A stretch of DNA of 62,200 bases from Bacillota bacterium (GTDB lineage: Bacteria > Bacillota > UBA4882 > UBA10575): contig DUOH01000009.1 of NCBI GenBank assembly GCA_012838955.1, forward strand, positions 1-62,200. Reading direction: 5' to 3'. Of the stretch, positions 26,884 through 35,689 are shown piece by piece (positions within the stretch are counted from its first letter, which is position 1; each line of letters begins with the position of its first letter). The position numbers were made by a program, and so were the translations under genes. The notes beneath the pieces are model-generated. The model searched no databases. It was not told where the DNA came from and saw only the letters and a program-made list of their open reading frames with translations.

Positions 26884-28590
26884 TTACGCATATCGAAAAA
26901 CCCGGTAAGTGGTGGGTTCCAGTTTTAAGGTGAAGATCGTCTGGGAACCCAAGGTATCACCGGTGAACTGCTCTCCGGAGACCAGATCGGTCAAGACCAG
27001 ACCTGGTTGGTCAATAATCACCCGCACATCGGAGAAGTAAGGCAGGAAGGACTCTACAATAAAGGTACGGTTATCATAGAGAAAGAGCCCGATATTGGCG
27101 GGTCCCTCGATCCGCAACTCCAAATCGGCGGTGAGCACCCGGCGCAGTTCGTTTAAGACTCCTTCCGGCAGGTGATAAAAGTCGCCGGGATTCTCCGGAA
27201 CCGTCAAGATATACAGAGTCCCCTCAGCGTATTGTGCCTTCAGTAAAAGAGGAAAACTGTTATTCTCCTTAAACCCTACAATCATCTGCCAGGTGTCGTT
27301 GGTGCTGAATTCAATCTGGGGGATGAGCACCGGTTGCGCCCCCCGGCAGTAATGGCCGAAAGAACACTCATACATGGGATACGCGAACTCCTGAACCGCC
27401 ACTTTTTTATCAGTGTACCTAACCTCAGCGATCCCCTCAATCCCCCGACCTTGCAACTCTCTGAGCAAGCCCGAAGTAATGACCACCTTCCCGCCTTGAC
27501 GTAGCCGAGCCTCGATCTTCTCGACAATCCTGCCGTCTCCTGCGGCATTCTCCGTGAGGAAGAGGAGCTGGCCCTCGGAGGGTAATTCCGCCGCCGGTTC
27601 CAAGGGAATCCCCAGCATACCAAGGTACCCATGGAGATAGCTCTCGCCCTTGGAATGATACGGTTTATAACATGACACGCCAAGGGGGGCGCCGAGCTGT
27701 CCCAGGAACTGATCGAGCTGAGCGAAGACATGACCGGCCAGGGGAACAAAGATACTGCCTCTGGTAATCAGCAATCCGGCACAGAAGAGAGTGACCTCCC
27801 TGCTTTTGGCGAATAAAGTTAAAAAGGCTTGTTCCACATAGGAACCCATGTTATAGAGGCAGTCAAAAGTATCAAACCAGCCGCCCCCGTTCTTCCCGGG
27901 TTTCACATTCTCCAGATAACGCAGGAGAAAATAACTGATGTACCTTTGCAAGTTTTGCTGAGTATAGGTGGGGTTACGGGTTTCTGTCCCCGTATAGATT
28001 GTATCAAAGAGCAGCGGTTCGGCCTCCAAATTATAACCGGTGTTTTGGTAATCCTCGTACCAATTGGGATACTTAATGATCATATTGACCTTTGGGTTCA
28101 CTGCTTTGGCTGTTTTCATTACGATGTCGGATGAGACTTCTTTCATTAGATCCGTGCGAAATTGCGACCAGGTACGTTCACCTTTCGCCTTGATACAAGA
28201 CTCGCATTTACAGTTTGTAAAATAAAAATCATCAAGGATAACTTCATCAAAGATCTCCGCGGTGAACCGCACGACCTCTGTTAATTCAGCCAAGTGTTCC
28301 TGGTTTGTATAACAAAAGGATTTAAACTCCCAGTTCCCATAGACCGAAGTAGTAATCGCTCCGGAGGTTTGGTACCCCCGCTCTGTGAAAAACTCCTTCA
28401 GTTTCAGAATCTTCTCTTTGTCAATCAGGTGATTCCCCCGGTAGGTTTCTAGATATACCTTAGTACAGTTGAGGTGTTTCTCGATGAAATTCAGCTTCTC
28501 TACGAGCAGCTCTGGATGGTCCGCAGCTTGCTCCGTATCGCGAATGGTAAAAAAGATTGCCACTGTAAAATTGTCATACCCTTTCCTCAT
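26884..28590 (-). CDS. Putative glycosidase-like protein (TIM barrel + flavodoxin-like + beta domain)
   Basis: 568 residues, cytosolic, no family recognised with certainty. The N-terminal ~330 residues look like a (beta/alpha)8 barrel: FIEKHLNCTKVYLETYRGN, FDEVILDDFYFTNCKCESC (acidic pair next to a CxCxxC cluster), and MIIKYPNWYEDYQ. Residues ~335-450 resemble the flavodoxin-like middle domain of GH42-type enzymes (QLLFLTENAAGDG, GGKVVITSGLLREL). The last ~90 residues are beta-rich. This architecture recalls 'hypothetical glycosyl hydrolase' families, so an intracellular oligosaccharide role is inferred. AGAGGTGA precedes ATG 28590. The AraC gene lies immediately upstream on the same strand and probably regulates it. 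Confidence 0.6.
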   Translation of the reverse strand: MRKGYDNFTVAIFFTIRDTEQAADHPELLVEKLNFIEKHLNCTKVYLETYRGNHLIDKEKILKLKEFFTERGYQTSGAITTSVYGNWEFKSFCYTNQEHLAELTEVVRFTAEIFDEVILDDFYFTNCKCESCIKAKGERTWSQFRTDLMKEVSSDIVMKTAKAVNPKVNMIIKYPNWYEDYQNTGYNLEAEPLLFDTIYTGTETRNPTYTQQNLQRYISYFLLRYLENVKPGKNGGGWFDTFDCLYNMGSYVEQAFLTLFAKSREVTLFCAGLLITRGSIFVPLAGHVFAQLDQFLGQLGAPLGVSCYKPYHSKGESYLHGYLGMLGIPLEPAAELPSEGQLLFLTENAAGDGRIVEKIEARLRQGGKVVITSGLLRELQGRGIEGIAEVRYTDKKVAVQEFAYPMYECSFGHYCRGAQPVLIPQIEFSTNDTWQMIVGFKENNSFPLLLKAQYAEGTLYILTVPENPGDFYHLPEGVLNELRRVLTADLELRIEGPANIGLFLYDNRTFIVESFLPYFSDVRVIIDQPGLVLTDLVSGEQFTGDTLGSQTIFTLKLEPTTYRVFRYA

Positions 28591-28639
28591 TCCGTATCAC
28601 CTCTTAACTTTTTTTTACCACTTCCAGTTTATAATAAAT

Positions 28640-28662
28640 TCCCTGACCGGTCTTGTCAGGGA
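28640..28662 (-). terminator. Hairpin between the AraC gene and the glycosidase-like gene
   Basis: TCCCTGAC (28640-28647) pairs with GTCAGGGA (28655-28662); AATTTATT follows on the minus strand. Weak terminator or attenuator. Confidence 0.5.
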
Positions 28663-28676
28663 TTGCTAATCGCTTC

Positions 28677-29555
28677 TCAAAAATTGCTTTTTAACTGTTT
28701 CCGATATTGCGTAGGAGAACAACCTTTCAACTGTTTAAAAACGCGGTTGAATGTTTTTATACTATCGAATCCGGACTTAAACGCCACCTCCGTAATGGAG
28801 TCGGCGGTCTGGGCCAGGTACTTAACGGCCTTGGCGATACGATAACTATTCAAATATTGTAGGAAAGTCAGACCGGTAATCTCCTTAAAGAACCTGGTAA
28901 AATGATAAACACTGAAGTTAGCCACTGCGGACACTTCACGCAGAGTGAGGGGTCTGGTGTAATTCTTCTCCACGTAATTGAAGACCTGTTCCAAGCGGTC
29001 AAGTTCCTTCAAGTGTTTGGTCTTTTCCCAAACCGAAATCTCCTCCATGGGAATATACTGTAAAAAGATCGTTAGCAAATCATATAACCTGGCCATCACC
29101 GCCAGCTTATGTCCTTCACTCTTCTTCTGATATTCAGTGTACAACGTCAGGATCTGTTCTTCCAATAAATGATGGATCACCTGCTCGGGCACTGGCCAAA
29201 AACCGTCCGGTTCCCCGACGCCTGGATTTTTTCTGATAAAAGGCGCTTTGAATCTCCGGTCCTGAAAAGCGGAAGAGACATATTCCATCATGGAAAGGTC
29301 AAATTGAATGATAATCCGGTTACTCCGTACCGGACTGGTTAAGAAGTAATGCACATCACCCATGCCCACCAGGAGAATGTCCCCTGTTTCCATCGGATAG
29401 ATCCGGTTGTTTAATCCGATATCCATCTCCCCCTCCAACACATAGATGATTTCAATCTCCTTGTGCCAGTGCGGGGGAAACTCGGCAATGTCCGTGATTA
29501 ATAGATTAAACGGAAACTCTTGACTGACTAGATTCTTTTGTTGGCTGGCCTTCAT
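28677..29555 (-). CDS. AraC-family regulator with N-terminal cupin sensor
   Basis: 292 residues. The N-terminal cupin (~10-100) carries FPPHWHKEIEIIYVLEGEMD and GDILLVGMGDVHYF, the typical ligand pocket of sugar-responsive AraC proteins. C-terminal double HTH (~190-290): PLTLREVSAVANFSVYHFTRFFKEITG (quoted in part as LTLREVSAVANFSVYHF) and SITEVAFKSGFDSIKTFNRV with CSPTQYR at the end. It precedes the putative glycosidase on the same strand and likely activates it in response to an imported sugar. The start follows GGGGGTGAT. Confidence 0.9.
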   Translation of the reverse strand: MKASQQKNLVSQEFPFNLLITDIAEFPPHWHKEIEIIYVLEGEMDIGLNNRIYPMETGDILLVGMGDVHYFLTSPVRSNRIIIQFDLSMMEYVSSAFQDRRFKAPFIRKNPGVGEPDGFWPVPEQVIHHLLEEQILTLYTEYQKKSEGHKLAVMARLYDLLTIFLQYIPMEEISVWEKTKHLKELDRLEQVFNYVEKNYTRPLTLREVSAVANFSVYHFTRFFKEITGLTFLQYLNSYRIAKAVKYLAQTADSITEVAFKSGFDSIKTFNRVFKQLKGCSPTQYRKQLKSNF

Positions 29556-29760
29556 GGTATCACCCCCAATCTTTATACTCTTAATCTAACTTTAACAAAT
29601 GTGAAATCAAATGTCTAAGGCAAAAAAGCATCTCCGCAGATCAAAGAGCCGGTGATCGCCTGGGATTTCATTCAAGAAGCAGACGTAACAGACCGATATA
29701 TAATAATGGACAATTATCTGCCCTAACCTCTTGATAACATTTTTTGAAGGGGGCGTTTTG

Positions 29761-30855
29761 ATGGCTGAAAAAGAAGACCTGCATACTGCCAATTCCCTGG
29801 TCATTAAGATACTCTGGGCATCCCTAATCATCGCTGTCGGCGTCAGTCTGGGAAGCAAAGCGGAAGTGTTCAAGACGGCAACCATTGGTGGGTGCGGCGC
29901 CATTGTCTTCCTGATTCCCACCATCCTCTGGAAAAAAAGACTGCTTACTGAGTACATAAAATACTTCGTCACCATCGGCCTGGGGGCCTTCTCCTATGTA
30001 CTGCTGAACGCCATGGCCTACTCTTCAAACATCTTCGTCTTGTACGTCAGTATGATCATCATCTCAGTTTACCATGACTACAGACCAGTCATCCTCTCCG
30101 GCTTGATTGGTCTGGCGCAGATTAATTACTTCTATTACTTATTCCGAGACACTGTCTATCTCAATGAAAATCCCGTAATCATCAACGGCGCTCTGCTCGT
30201 CATCGCATTGGTGATCATACTTCAAATCAAAATCGGTGAAAGCATACGCCGGAATGAGCTGAAACGTGTTAAAGAGACTTTACTCCGGGTGGAATTGCTA
30301 CTGGTCAAAGCGGCCAAAAGCGCCGGACAGACAGAAGACATCTCCGGTGAAACGTCCGCAGAATCCTTGAGCACGAAAGGAAAAGAAGTACTAGAGGAGA
30401 CCAGTACGGTAATAAAGCAGATCACAGAGAGCTGTAGCCAGATTGCCGAAATGATCAAGGAAATCGATGACCTTGTCTTCCAAACAAATCTCTTGGCTTT
30501 AAACGCCTCTATTGAAGCTGCCCGGGCCGGTGAAGGGGGTAGAGGCTTTGCCATGGTCGCCAGGGAAGTACGGGACCTGGCGAACCGCGCCGCGGATTTA
30601 GTGAGAAAGTTGGCTAAACTAAACACCGGGTGCATAGAAGAGAGCGTAAAAGGAGATGCCCTGCTACAAAAGACCGCCGGGATGTTTCAGGAGATTATGG
30701 AGAATAACAAAAACACCCCCCATCTCCTCCTGGAAGTGGCAGCAGCCTTGCAGGAAGAGACCGGAGGGGTTGAAAAAACCCAGGCCGCTTTGGAACAACT
30801 TAGCCAAGCATCACAGAAAAATACGGCATTGATCAAAGAGATTATCCAGATCTAA
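29761..30855 (+). CDS. Membrane-bound methyl-accepting chemotaxis-type signalling protein
   Basis: 364 residues. The N-terminal ~165 residues contain about six hydrophobic segments with very short loops, unlike the usual two-helix receptor with a periplasmic sensor. The cytoplasmic half has the MCP hairpin tip [20 protein letters not shown] followed by [18 protein letters not shown]. The signalling domain is short and lacks obvious long adaptation helices. The start is ATG 29761 after GAAGGGGG rather than the earlier ATG at 29731. Probably senses a membrane-associated or energetic signal and feeds CheA/CheW. It lies alone between two leftward units; a bidirectional terminator follows. Confidence 0.85.
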   Translation: MAEKEDLHTANSLVIKILWASLIIAVGVSLGSKAEVFKTATIGGCGAIVFLIPTILWKKRLLTEYIKYFVTIGLGAFSYVLLNAMAYSSNIFVLYVSMIIISVYHDYRPVILSGLIGLAQINYFYYLFRDTVYLNENPVIINGALLVIALVIILQIKIGESIRRNELKRVKETLLRVELLLVKAAKSAGQTEDISGETSAESLSTKGKEVLEETSTVIKQITESCSQIAEMIKEIDDLVFQTNLLALNASIEAARAGEGGRGFAMVAREVRDLANRAADLVRKLAKLNTGCIEESVKGDALLQKTAGMFQEIMENNKNTPHLLLEVAAALQEETGGVEKTQAALEQLSQASQKNTALIKEIIQI

Positions 30856-30894
30856 CCTGGCTGGCTTTGCTTACGTGCCTGATCCGAAGTTATG

Positions 30895-30922
30895 AAAAAA
30901 AACCGCATAATGCGGTTTTTTT
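30895..30922. terminator. Bidirectional rho-independent terminator
   Basis: AACCGCA-TAA-TGCGGTT (30901-30917) with an A-run on its left and a T-run on its right, between the rightward MCP gene and leftward nagA. Confidence 0.9.
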
Positions 30923-30932
30923 ATCTTTAAAC

Positions 30933-32123
30933 TCATTCCTGTGCGGAAGCAGAAAATACTATGCGGCCGGCTTTGATGACATGTTTGATCCGAATCTCGG
31001 CATCGCAGACGACTAGATCAGCGTCTTTCCCCGGCTCGATACTGCCTTTTCGCTCCGCGACACCAATCAACCGCGCCGGATTCAAGGTTGCCATCTGCAC
31101 TGCTTCATGCAGAGGAATCTTCGCCATCCTCATCATATTATAGATCGCCCGATCCAGAGTCAGGGTGGACCCGGCCAGATCTCCATTACGTAACCTGGCG
31201 ATTCCGCCGGAGACGATCACCTGCTGGCCCCCGAGATCAAAACATCCGTCACCAAGACCGGTCGCCCGCATGGCGTCGGAGATGAGAATAATACCGGCAG
31301 TGCCCTTCAAGCGGACGGCCATCTCCACTGCTGCCGGATGAAGATGAATACCGTCACAGATCAATTCACAAATTACCCTCTGGTCCAGCAGAAGGGCGCC
31401 GGGCGGACCAGGTTCACGGTGACCAAAGCCCCTCATCCCGTTAAATAGATGCACCGCATCAGTCACCCCTGCTTCCACCGCCGCAACCGTCTGCTCATAA
31501 GTAGCGTCCGTATGCCCGGCTGCCACCACTATCCCCTGACTTTTTAAATACGCAATTGCTTCCGGAGCGCCTATTCGCTCAGGAGCTAAGGCTACCACCT
31601 TCAGGTATCCCCGGGTAACTGTCAAAAAGTCTTGTAGTTCCTGAAGATCCGGTGCTTTAAGATACTCCTCCGCTTGTGCGCCTTTTCGCTTCGGAGAAAG
31701 GTACGGCCCTTCCAAGTAGATCCCGAGCAGTTCCGAACGGGGCTCCCCTCCTATCCGCTGGTTTTGGTTTTCAGCGTAAACCGCCATATTCATGATGGCC
31801 TTCCTGACCTCCGCAGTCGGCTTGGACATAGTTGTGCCCAAAAACCCCGTCACCCCGTTTCTCAAGTGAAAGGCAGCCATCTCCGCCAAAGCCTCGAGGG
31901 TGGCGTCCATCACATCGAAACCGCTGTTGCCATGGTTATGTAGATCAATGAAACCGGGCGCCACATAAGCGCCCATACAATCCAAGACTTCATCATAATC
32001 CTTAGCCACAGCTTCCCCTGGAGAGAGAATTCTGGAAATAACCTTCCCGGTGATTTCCAGGCAATGATCATCGAGAATCCGTCCGGGAGTGATAATCCGG
32101 CAGTTCGTGACTAATCTATTCAC
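30933..32123 (-). CDS. nagA: N-acetylglucosamine-6-phosphate deacetylase
   Basis: 396 residues, amidohydrolase fold. Metal and substrate motifs are GAYVAPGFIDLHNHGNSGFD, the EGPYLSPKRKGAQ glutamate, VAAGHTDATYEQ, HLFNGMRGFGHREPG and LISDAMRATG. Removes acetate from GlcNAc-6-P, giving glucosamine-6-P for NagB. The GTG at 32123 follows GGGAGGG and overlaps the nagB stop by eight bases, so the pair is translationally coupled. The longer frame from 32153 runs deep into nagB and is rejected. In the cytosol it would process amino sugars from chitin or cell-wall turnover. No PTS or GntR gene is adjacent. Confidence 0.95.
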   Translation of the reverse strand: MNRLVTNCRIITPGRILDDHCLEITGKVISRILSPGEAVAKDYDEVLDCMGAYVAPGFIDLHNHGNSGFDVMDATLEALAEMAAFHLRNGVTGFLGTTMSKPTAEVRKAIMNMAVYAENQNQRIGGEPRSELLGIYLEGPYLSPKRKGAQAEEYLKAPDLQELQDFLTVTRGYLKVVALAPERIGAPEAIAYLKSQGIVVAAGHTDATYEQTVAAVEAGVTDAVHLFNGMRGFGHREPGPPGALLLDQRVICELICDGIHLHPAAVEMAVRLKGTAGIILISDAMRATGLGDGCFDLGGQQVIVSGGIARLRNGDLAGSTLTLDRAIYNMMRMAKIPLHEAVQMATLNPARLIGVAERKGSIEPGKDADLVVCDAEIRIKHVIKAGRIVFSASAQE

Positions 32124-32874
32124 ACAAATCCAGCCCTCCCAAAGCCGAGGCAATCTTATAATCCAAGAGCATAGTCACATCAGGATGTAAATGCAGAATG
32201 GACGCAGGAATCCTGGGAGTGACCACCCGCTCTTGCAGAATCTTTCGAACCACTTCTTCTTTCCCCTCTCCGCTCACTACCAGGAGGATCTTCTTGGCCC
32301 CCATGATGGAGCCTATCCCCATAGTCATGGCGTACCTCGGCACCTGCGCCTCAGAGGAGAAAAACCTGGAATTCGCCTTGATGGTATCAGCGGAAAGCTC
32401 CACCACATGGGTGTCCAAGACGAAGTGCTCATCCGGCTCGTTGAAGCCGATATGACCGTTCCTCCCCAATCCTAAAAGCTGAAGATCTAATCCGCCACGA
32501 ACCTCAATAGCCTCCTCATACCTTACGCATTCCTGAGAAGCATCTTCGCTGTTGGCATTGGGGATAAAGGTATTTTCCGGTTTTAGATTGACGTGGCGGA
32601 AGAAATTCTCCCACATATAAAAATGGTAGCTTTGGGGATCGGTCTTCTTCAGCCCGCAGTATTCGTCTAGATTAAAGGTGGTGACCTTGGAAAAATCCAA
32701 ACCTATACCACCACCAAGACGGTGCAGGCGAATCAGTTCTTCATAAATCCCCAATGGAGTGCTTCCGGTGGCCAAACCCAAAACACAGTCAGGTTTATTC
32801 CTGACCACTTCTTCAATGATCTTGGCACCCTTCTTACTTAGTGACGTATAGTCTTTTTCAACGAATACTTTCAA
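32116..32874 (-). CDS. nagB: Glucosamine-6-phosphate deaminase
   Basis: 252 residues, the short NagB type. Motifs: VLGLATGSTPLGIYEELIRL (phosphate loop), TTFNLDEYCGL with the catalytic Asp, LLGLGRNGHIGFNEPDEHF, and SGEGKEEVVRKIL. Converts glucosamine-6-P to fructose-6-P and ammonia. The short form lacks the C-terminal allosteric extension of the enterobacterial enzyme. The start is TTG 32874, with GGGGAGAGG upstream; the nearby ATG at 32878 is out of frame. First gene of the nagB-nagA pair. Confidence 0.95.
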   Translation of the reverse strand: MKVFVEKDYTSLSKKGAKIIEEVVRNKPDCVLGLATGSTPLGIYEELIRLHRLGGGIGLDFSKVTTFNLDEYCGLKKTDPQSYHFYMWENFFRHVNLKPENTFIPNANSEDASQECVRYEEAIEVRGGLDLQLLGLGRNGHIGFNEPDEHFVLDTHVVELSADTIKANSRFFSSEAQVPRYAMTMGIGSIMGAKKILLVVSGEGKEEVVRKILQERVVTPRIPASILHLHPDVTMLLDYKIASALGGLDLCE

Positions 32875-32898
32875 TCATACCTCTCCCCTACTTTTTAT

Positions 32899-33834
32899 TT
32901 AAAAGAGTCTTCCTTGAACGGCCTTGCATGATACCATAGTTTTCTCGGTAATCAGATCTTCAGCGGTCAGATTACCGTACAGCAGCGGGGAAGCGGGCTG
33001 ATGCCGTCGTCTGTTTGTTGAAACTTGTCGGTTGCTGGAATTGGCATAACAGTATAGACACTGATGAGCGCAGGTATTGTAGGCGCCAATATCGATACTG
33101 TTCACGCAACCGCATTCCTTCCTTTGAAACTTATCCTTCTCTACGGCAAGCTCCGCTCCGGTTATCCTCTGGATTAACCGGTCATCAATACACTTTCCAT
33201 GCTCAATGCCTAACAGATCCAAGTCAACCTCTTCCGCACAGGTTTCAATGGTCAAACCAAACTTGCCCGCAATTTCCGCAAACCCTTTGGCCAAAGTGAA
33301 GATCTGCTCTTCAGTCAAGCAGGCGACTTTAGGGATACCATTCAGGTTCCGTGCGGTTTTTTTATACAGATCCAAGAAACTAATAATACATTTCTCCGTA
33401 TATGCCCTTAACTTACTTGCCAACTCCTGAAAGTAGCGCAAATGGTCGTCCTCTGTAATCTGGGCAGTCAAAAAAATCGGATCATACCTCCACACCACCC
33501 TCTGCTTGCCAATTCTGTCGGAGAGTTCAGCAAAGGTCTCGATCAATTCAGCTTTTGGCGGAAGATTAACTTCGATTTCGTGATCATAGGGGTTAAGTGT
33601 AAACTGAAAATAGTAATCATATTCGGAGAGGAGGGGGAGCTTGTTCAGCATGGGCCGGGGGTTTTTCGTCCAAAAGACAAAACAATCCACCACTGCCGGA
33701 CTGAGACTGACCCTGCTGACTTGACGAGGATTCATCGGGTTACGGACCAAGACAAAGCCTTCCTGCAGGCGTCGGCAGAACCATTCACTGTAAAAAGCCG
33801 GTACATCCGTTCGTCGGCTAGCGCTAATAATCAT
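32899..33834 (-). CDS. DUF1848-family protein with Cys cluster
   Basis: 311 residues, complete and typical of DUF1848: it starts MIISASRRTDVPAFYSEWF and includes VRNPMNPRQVSRVSLSP, FVFWTKNPRPML and VVWRYDPIFL. The C-terminal part carries CGCVNSIDIGAYNTCAHQCL-YCYAN, a cysteine cluster reminiscent of radical-SAM or SPASM Fe-S sites. Function is not established for the family. Cytosolic. AAAGGA before ATG 33834. It lies just upstream of nagB, 24 bases apart, so it may share a transcript. Confidence 0.85.
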   Translation of the reverse strand: MIISASRRTDVPAFYSEWFCRRLQEGFVLVRNPMNPRQVSRVSLSPAVVDCFVFWTKNPRPMLNKLPLLSEYDYYFQFTLNPYDHEIEVNLPPKAELIETFAELSDRIGKQRVVWRYDPIFLTAQITEDDHLRYFQELASKLRAYTEKCIISFLDLYKKTARNLNGIPKVACLTEEQIFTLAKGFAEIAGKFGLTIETCAEEVDLDLLGIEHGKCIDDRLIQRITGAELAVEKDKFQRKECGCVNSIDIGAYNTCAHQCLYCYANSSNRQVSTNRRRHQPASPLLYGNLTAEDLITEKTMVSCKAVQGRLF

Positions 33835-33876
33835 CTTAAACTTCCTTTATCAATAAGACCTGGACTCTGGTGGAGC

Positions 33877-34089
33877 TCAATCTTGGCAATCAACCCGCCC
33901 CAACAGGTAATCTGCGGACACGCCAAAAAAATCGGCCAGTTTTCTGATGACTTCAGGGGACGGTTCCCGCCGATTCTGCTCATAAAAGCCATAGGCGCTT
34001 TTGGTAATCCCCAGATACTCCGCTACCTTTTTTTGCGCCAGACCCCGCTTCTTTCTTAATTCAGTCAATCGTTTCGCCATAATTTCCAT
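33877..34089 (-). CDS. Small XRE-family HTH repressor
   Basis: About 70 residues consisting of one Cro/CI-type HTH: LTELRKKRGLAQKKVAEYLG, ITKSAYGFYEQNRREPSPEV and FFGVSADYLLGR. No effector domain. A TATAAT/TTGCTT promoter ends six bases before ATG 34089, leaving no room for a ribosome site, so the mRNA may be leaderless. ATG 34080 is an alternative. Divergent from the Spo0E-like gene at 34263, which it may repress. Confidence 0.85.
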   Translation of the reverse strand: MEIMAKRLTELRKKRGLAQKKVAEYLGITKSAYGFYEQNRREPSPEVIRKLADFFGVSADYLLGRVDCQD

Positions 34090-34095
34090 ACTTAA

Positions 34096-34123
34096 ATTAT
34101 ACAATAATTTCTAGTGAAAGCAA
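34096..34123 (-). promoter_or_regulatory. SigA-type promoter of the XRE gene
   Basis: Minus-strand TTGCTT (34123-34118), 16-bp spacer, TATAAT (34101-34096). The predicted start of transcription falls at or beside the A of ATG 34089. Confidence 0.65.
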
Positions 34124-34262
34124 CTACCCGGAAGCAGTTGTTTTTTGCCGTGCTAGACTAGTCCAGGTGAACCCCGGCCGCAAAGTGTGCGGGATAAATC
34201 TTGGCTGACAACAATTTGTAGTCTGTACTTATAACCACAATTAGTGGTCAGGAGGGCGCCAC

Positions 34263-34490
34263 ATGAAAGAAACATCTCTATATTACCGGCTTGAACAAGT
34301 CCGTAAGAGCATGAGTATTTTATGGAAGATCAAATCCCTGGTTGATCAGGAATTTTTATCTGTCTCCGCCGAATTTGATGATCTGATGAACCAATATAAC
34401 AAAATTACACACATTACACACAGTGAGGGGAATGATACACCGGGCGCCTCAGGCGCCCGGCTTCAGCCGTCCATTATTAATCATCATTGA
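34263..34490 (+). CDS. Spo0E-like sporulation phosphatase
   Basis: 75 residues. Two short helices with the Spo0E-family signature in the second: SVSAEFDDLMNQYNKI (S-x-E-[LF]-D-x-L-[IM]-x-x-Y). The first helix holds YRLEQVRKSMSILWKI. Spo0E proteins dephosphorylate Spo0A~P and delay sporulation. The signature fits well, though the tail after ~55 is low complexity and crosses a GC hairpin. A strong CAGGAGGG ribosome site precedes ATG 34263. The divergent XRE repressor is the likely regulator. This gene is the best single hint that the host sporulates. Confidence 0.75.
   Translation: MKETSLYYRLEQVRKSMSILWKIKSLVDQEFLSVSAEFDDLMNQYNKITHITHSEGNDTPGASGARLQPSIINHH
34440..34460. terminator. GC-rich hairpin between spo0E-like gene and alcohol dehydrogenase
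   Basis: A perfect 9-bp stem, 34440-34448 with 34452-34460, loop TCA. No T-run. It lies inside the 3' end of the Spo0E-like frame and ~50 bases past the dehydrogenase stop, so it may serve the convergent pair. Confidence 0.45.
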
Positions 34491-34511
34491 TCTTCAGTTT
34501 GAGGCGAATAG

Positions 34512-35666
34512 TTATTGGTAGTTATCATAGATCTCGCCCAAGATCGTGTTGACTTCTTCGTTCTTCAGTTCCTTGGGGACAAAATTGTAACAAGCGTCTT
34601 TGAAGACCATGGGCGCGATGGCGAGCAGATCAGCTCTGGAGATTCCCAAATCCTTAAAGGATTTAATCTGCACCTTTCTATTGAAGATCCTGATGGCTTC
34701 AGCCACCATTTCTCCGATTTCACCGACGCTTTCCAGTCCGCTGAAGCTGATATCCATGGCTTCCCCGATGATCTTTACTTTTTCCGCATCTATCTTCGCG
34801 GCATACTTCATCACTTCCGGCAAGGCCAAGGCACAAACTATTCCGTGAGTAACGTGGAACTTGGCGCCCGCCGAATGGGCGATGCAGTGGCCTAAGTGCA
34901 CCAAAGCATCATTAAACGCTATTCCCGCAAAGTTACTGGCCAGTAAGAGCTCCCCGCGGGCCTTCAAATTATTTCCGTCCGCCATCGCCTCCGGAAGATT
35001 GGCCATGATCTTCTTGATCGCCGCTACCGACAACAATTCCGATTTGGGGTTCGGCATCTTTGCCGTGATGGCCTCGGCGGCATGAGCAAAGGCATCCATT
35101 GCCGTGGCGGCAGTCATTTCTGGAGGAACGGATACAGTCGCTTCCGGATCCAGAATCCCTAAAGTGGCATTAACAATTACGGAGTTTTTGACATCATTGA
35201 TTGTATCCGTAATCACTCCTACGGAAGTGCTTTCACTACCCGTCCCGGCAGTAGTTACAACCATGACCACCGGAACGCCCGGCTGATAAAAAGGGTTGCC
35301 GAAGTATTGATTGACCGGTCCCGGATTATTGACTAAGACATTGATTCCTTTGGCGGCATCCATGGGGCTACCCCCGCCGATGGCCACAATCCCGTCAATC
35401 TGTTCAGCTTTGGCGTTCTCGCCTCCTTCATTAATGATATAATCCGGCGGATCAGGAATCACCTTGGTGAATTCAACCACCTGCACGCCGGCGTCCTGCA
35501 GACTCTTTTTGCCTTTGGCGTATATCTCCAGCCGGCTCACGTTCTCATCAGAGACGACCATCACTTTGGAACAGCCGAGTTTCTTCACTTCCTCCCCCAA
35601 TACGTTGATGGCCCCAACGCCGTAGATAATCGGACACGTCTGCGCATATCTTCCCAAACTACTCAC
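34512..35666 (-). CDS. Iron-containing (type III) alcohol dehydrogenase
   Basis: 384 residues, with the N-terminal NAD-binding Rossmann half (GIVAIGGGSPMDAAKGINVL, TTAGTGSEST) and the C-terminal helical half carrying the metal ligands (DAFAHAAEAITAKMPNP; LVHLGHCIAHSAGAKFHVTHG). Reduces an aldehyde to an alcohol or the reverse with NAD(H), as in 1,3-propanediol or butanol/methanol dehydrogenases. The GTG start follows AGAGGTGAT. The enoate reductase gene precedes it on the same strand 23 bases away, so the two probably form an operon serving fermentative redox balance. Confidence 0.92.
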   Translation of the reverse strand: MSSLGRYAQTCPIIYGVGAINVLGEEVKKLGCSKVMVVSDENVSRLEIYAKGKKSLQDAGVQVVEFTKVIPDPPDYIINEGGENAKAEQIDGIVAIGGGSPMDAAKGINVLVNNPGPVNQYFGNPFYQPGVPVVMVVTTAGTGSESTSVGVITDTINDVKNSVIVNATLGILDPEATVSVPPEMTAATAMDAFAHAAEAITAKMPNPKSELLSVAAIKKIMANLPEAMADGNNLKARGELLLASNFAGIAFNDALVHLGHCIAHSAGAKFHVTHGIVCALALPEVMKYAAKIDAEKVKIIGEAMDISFSGLESVGEIGEMVAEAIRIFNRKVQIKSFKDLGISRADLLAIAPMVFKDACYNFVPKELKNEEVNTILGEIYDNYQ

Positions 35667-35689
35667 TACTAATCACCTCTTATTTTATT

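Noticed and set aside
33442-34059. 205-codon rightward frame across DUF1848 and the XRE gene
   Set aside because: Runs antisense through two well-supported genes and resembles no protein family.
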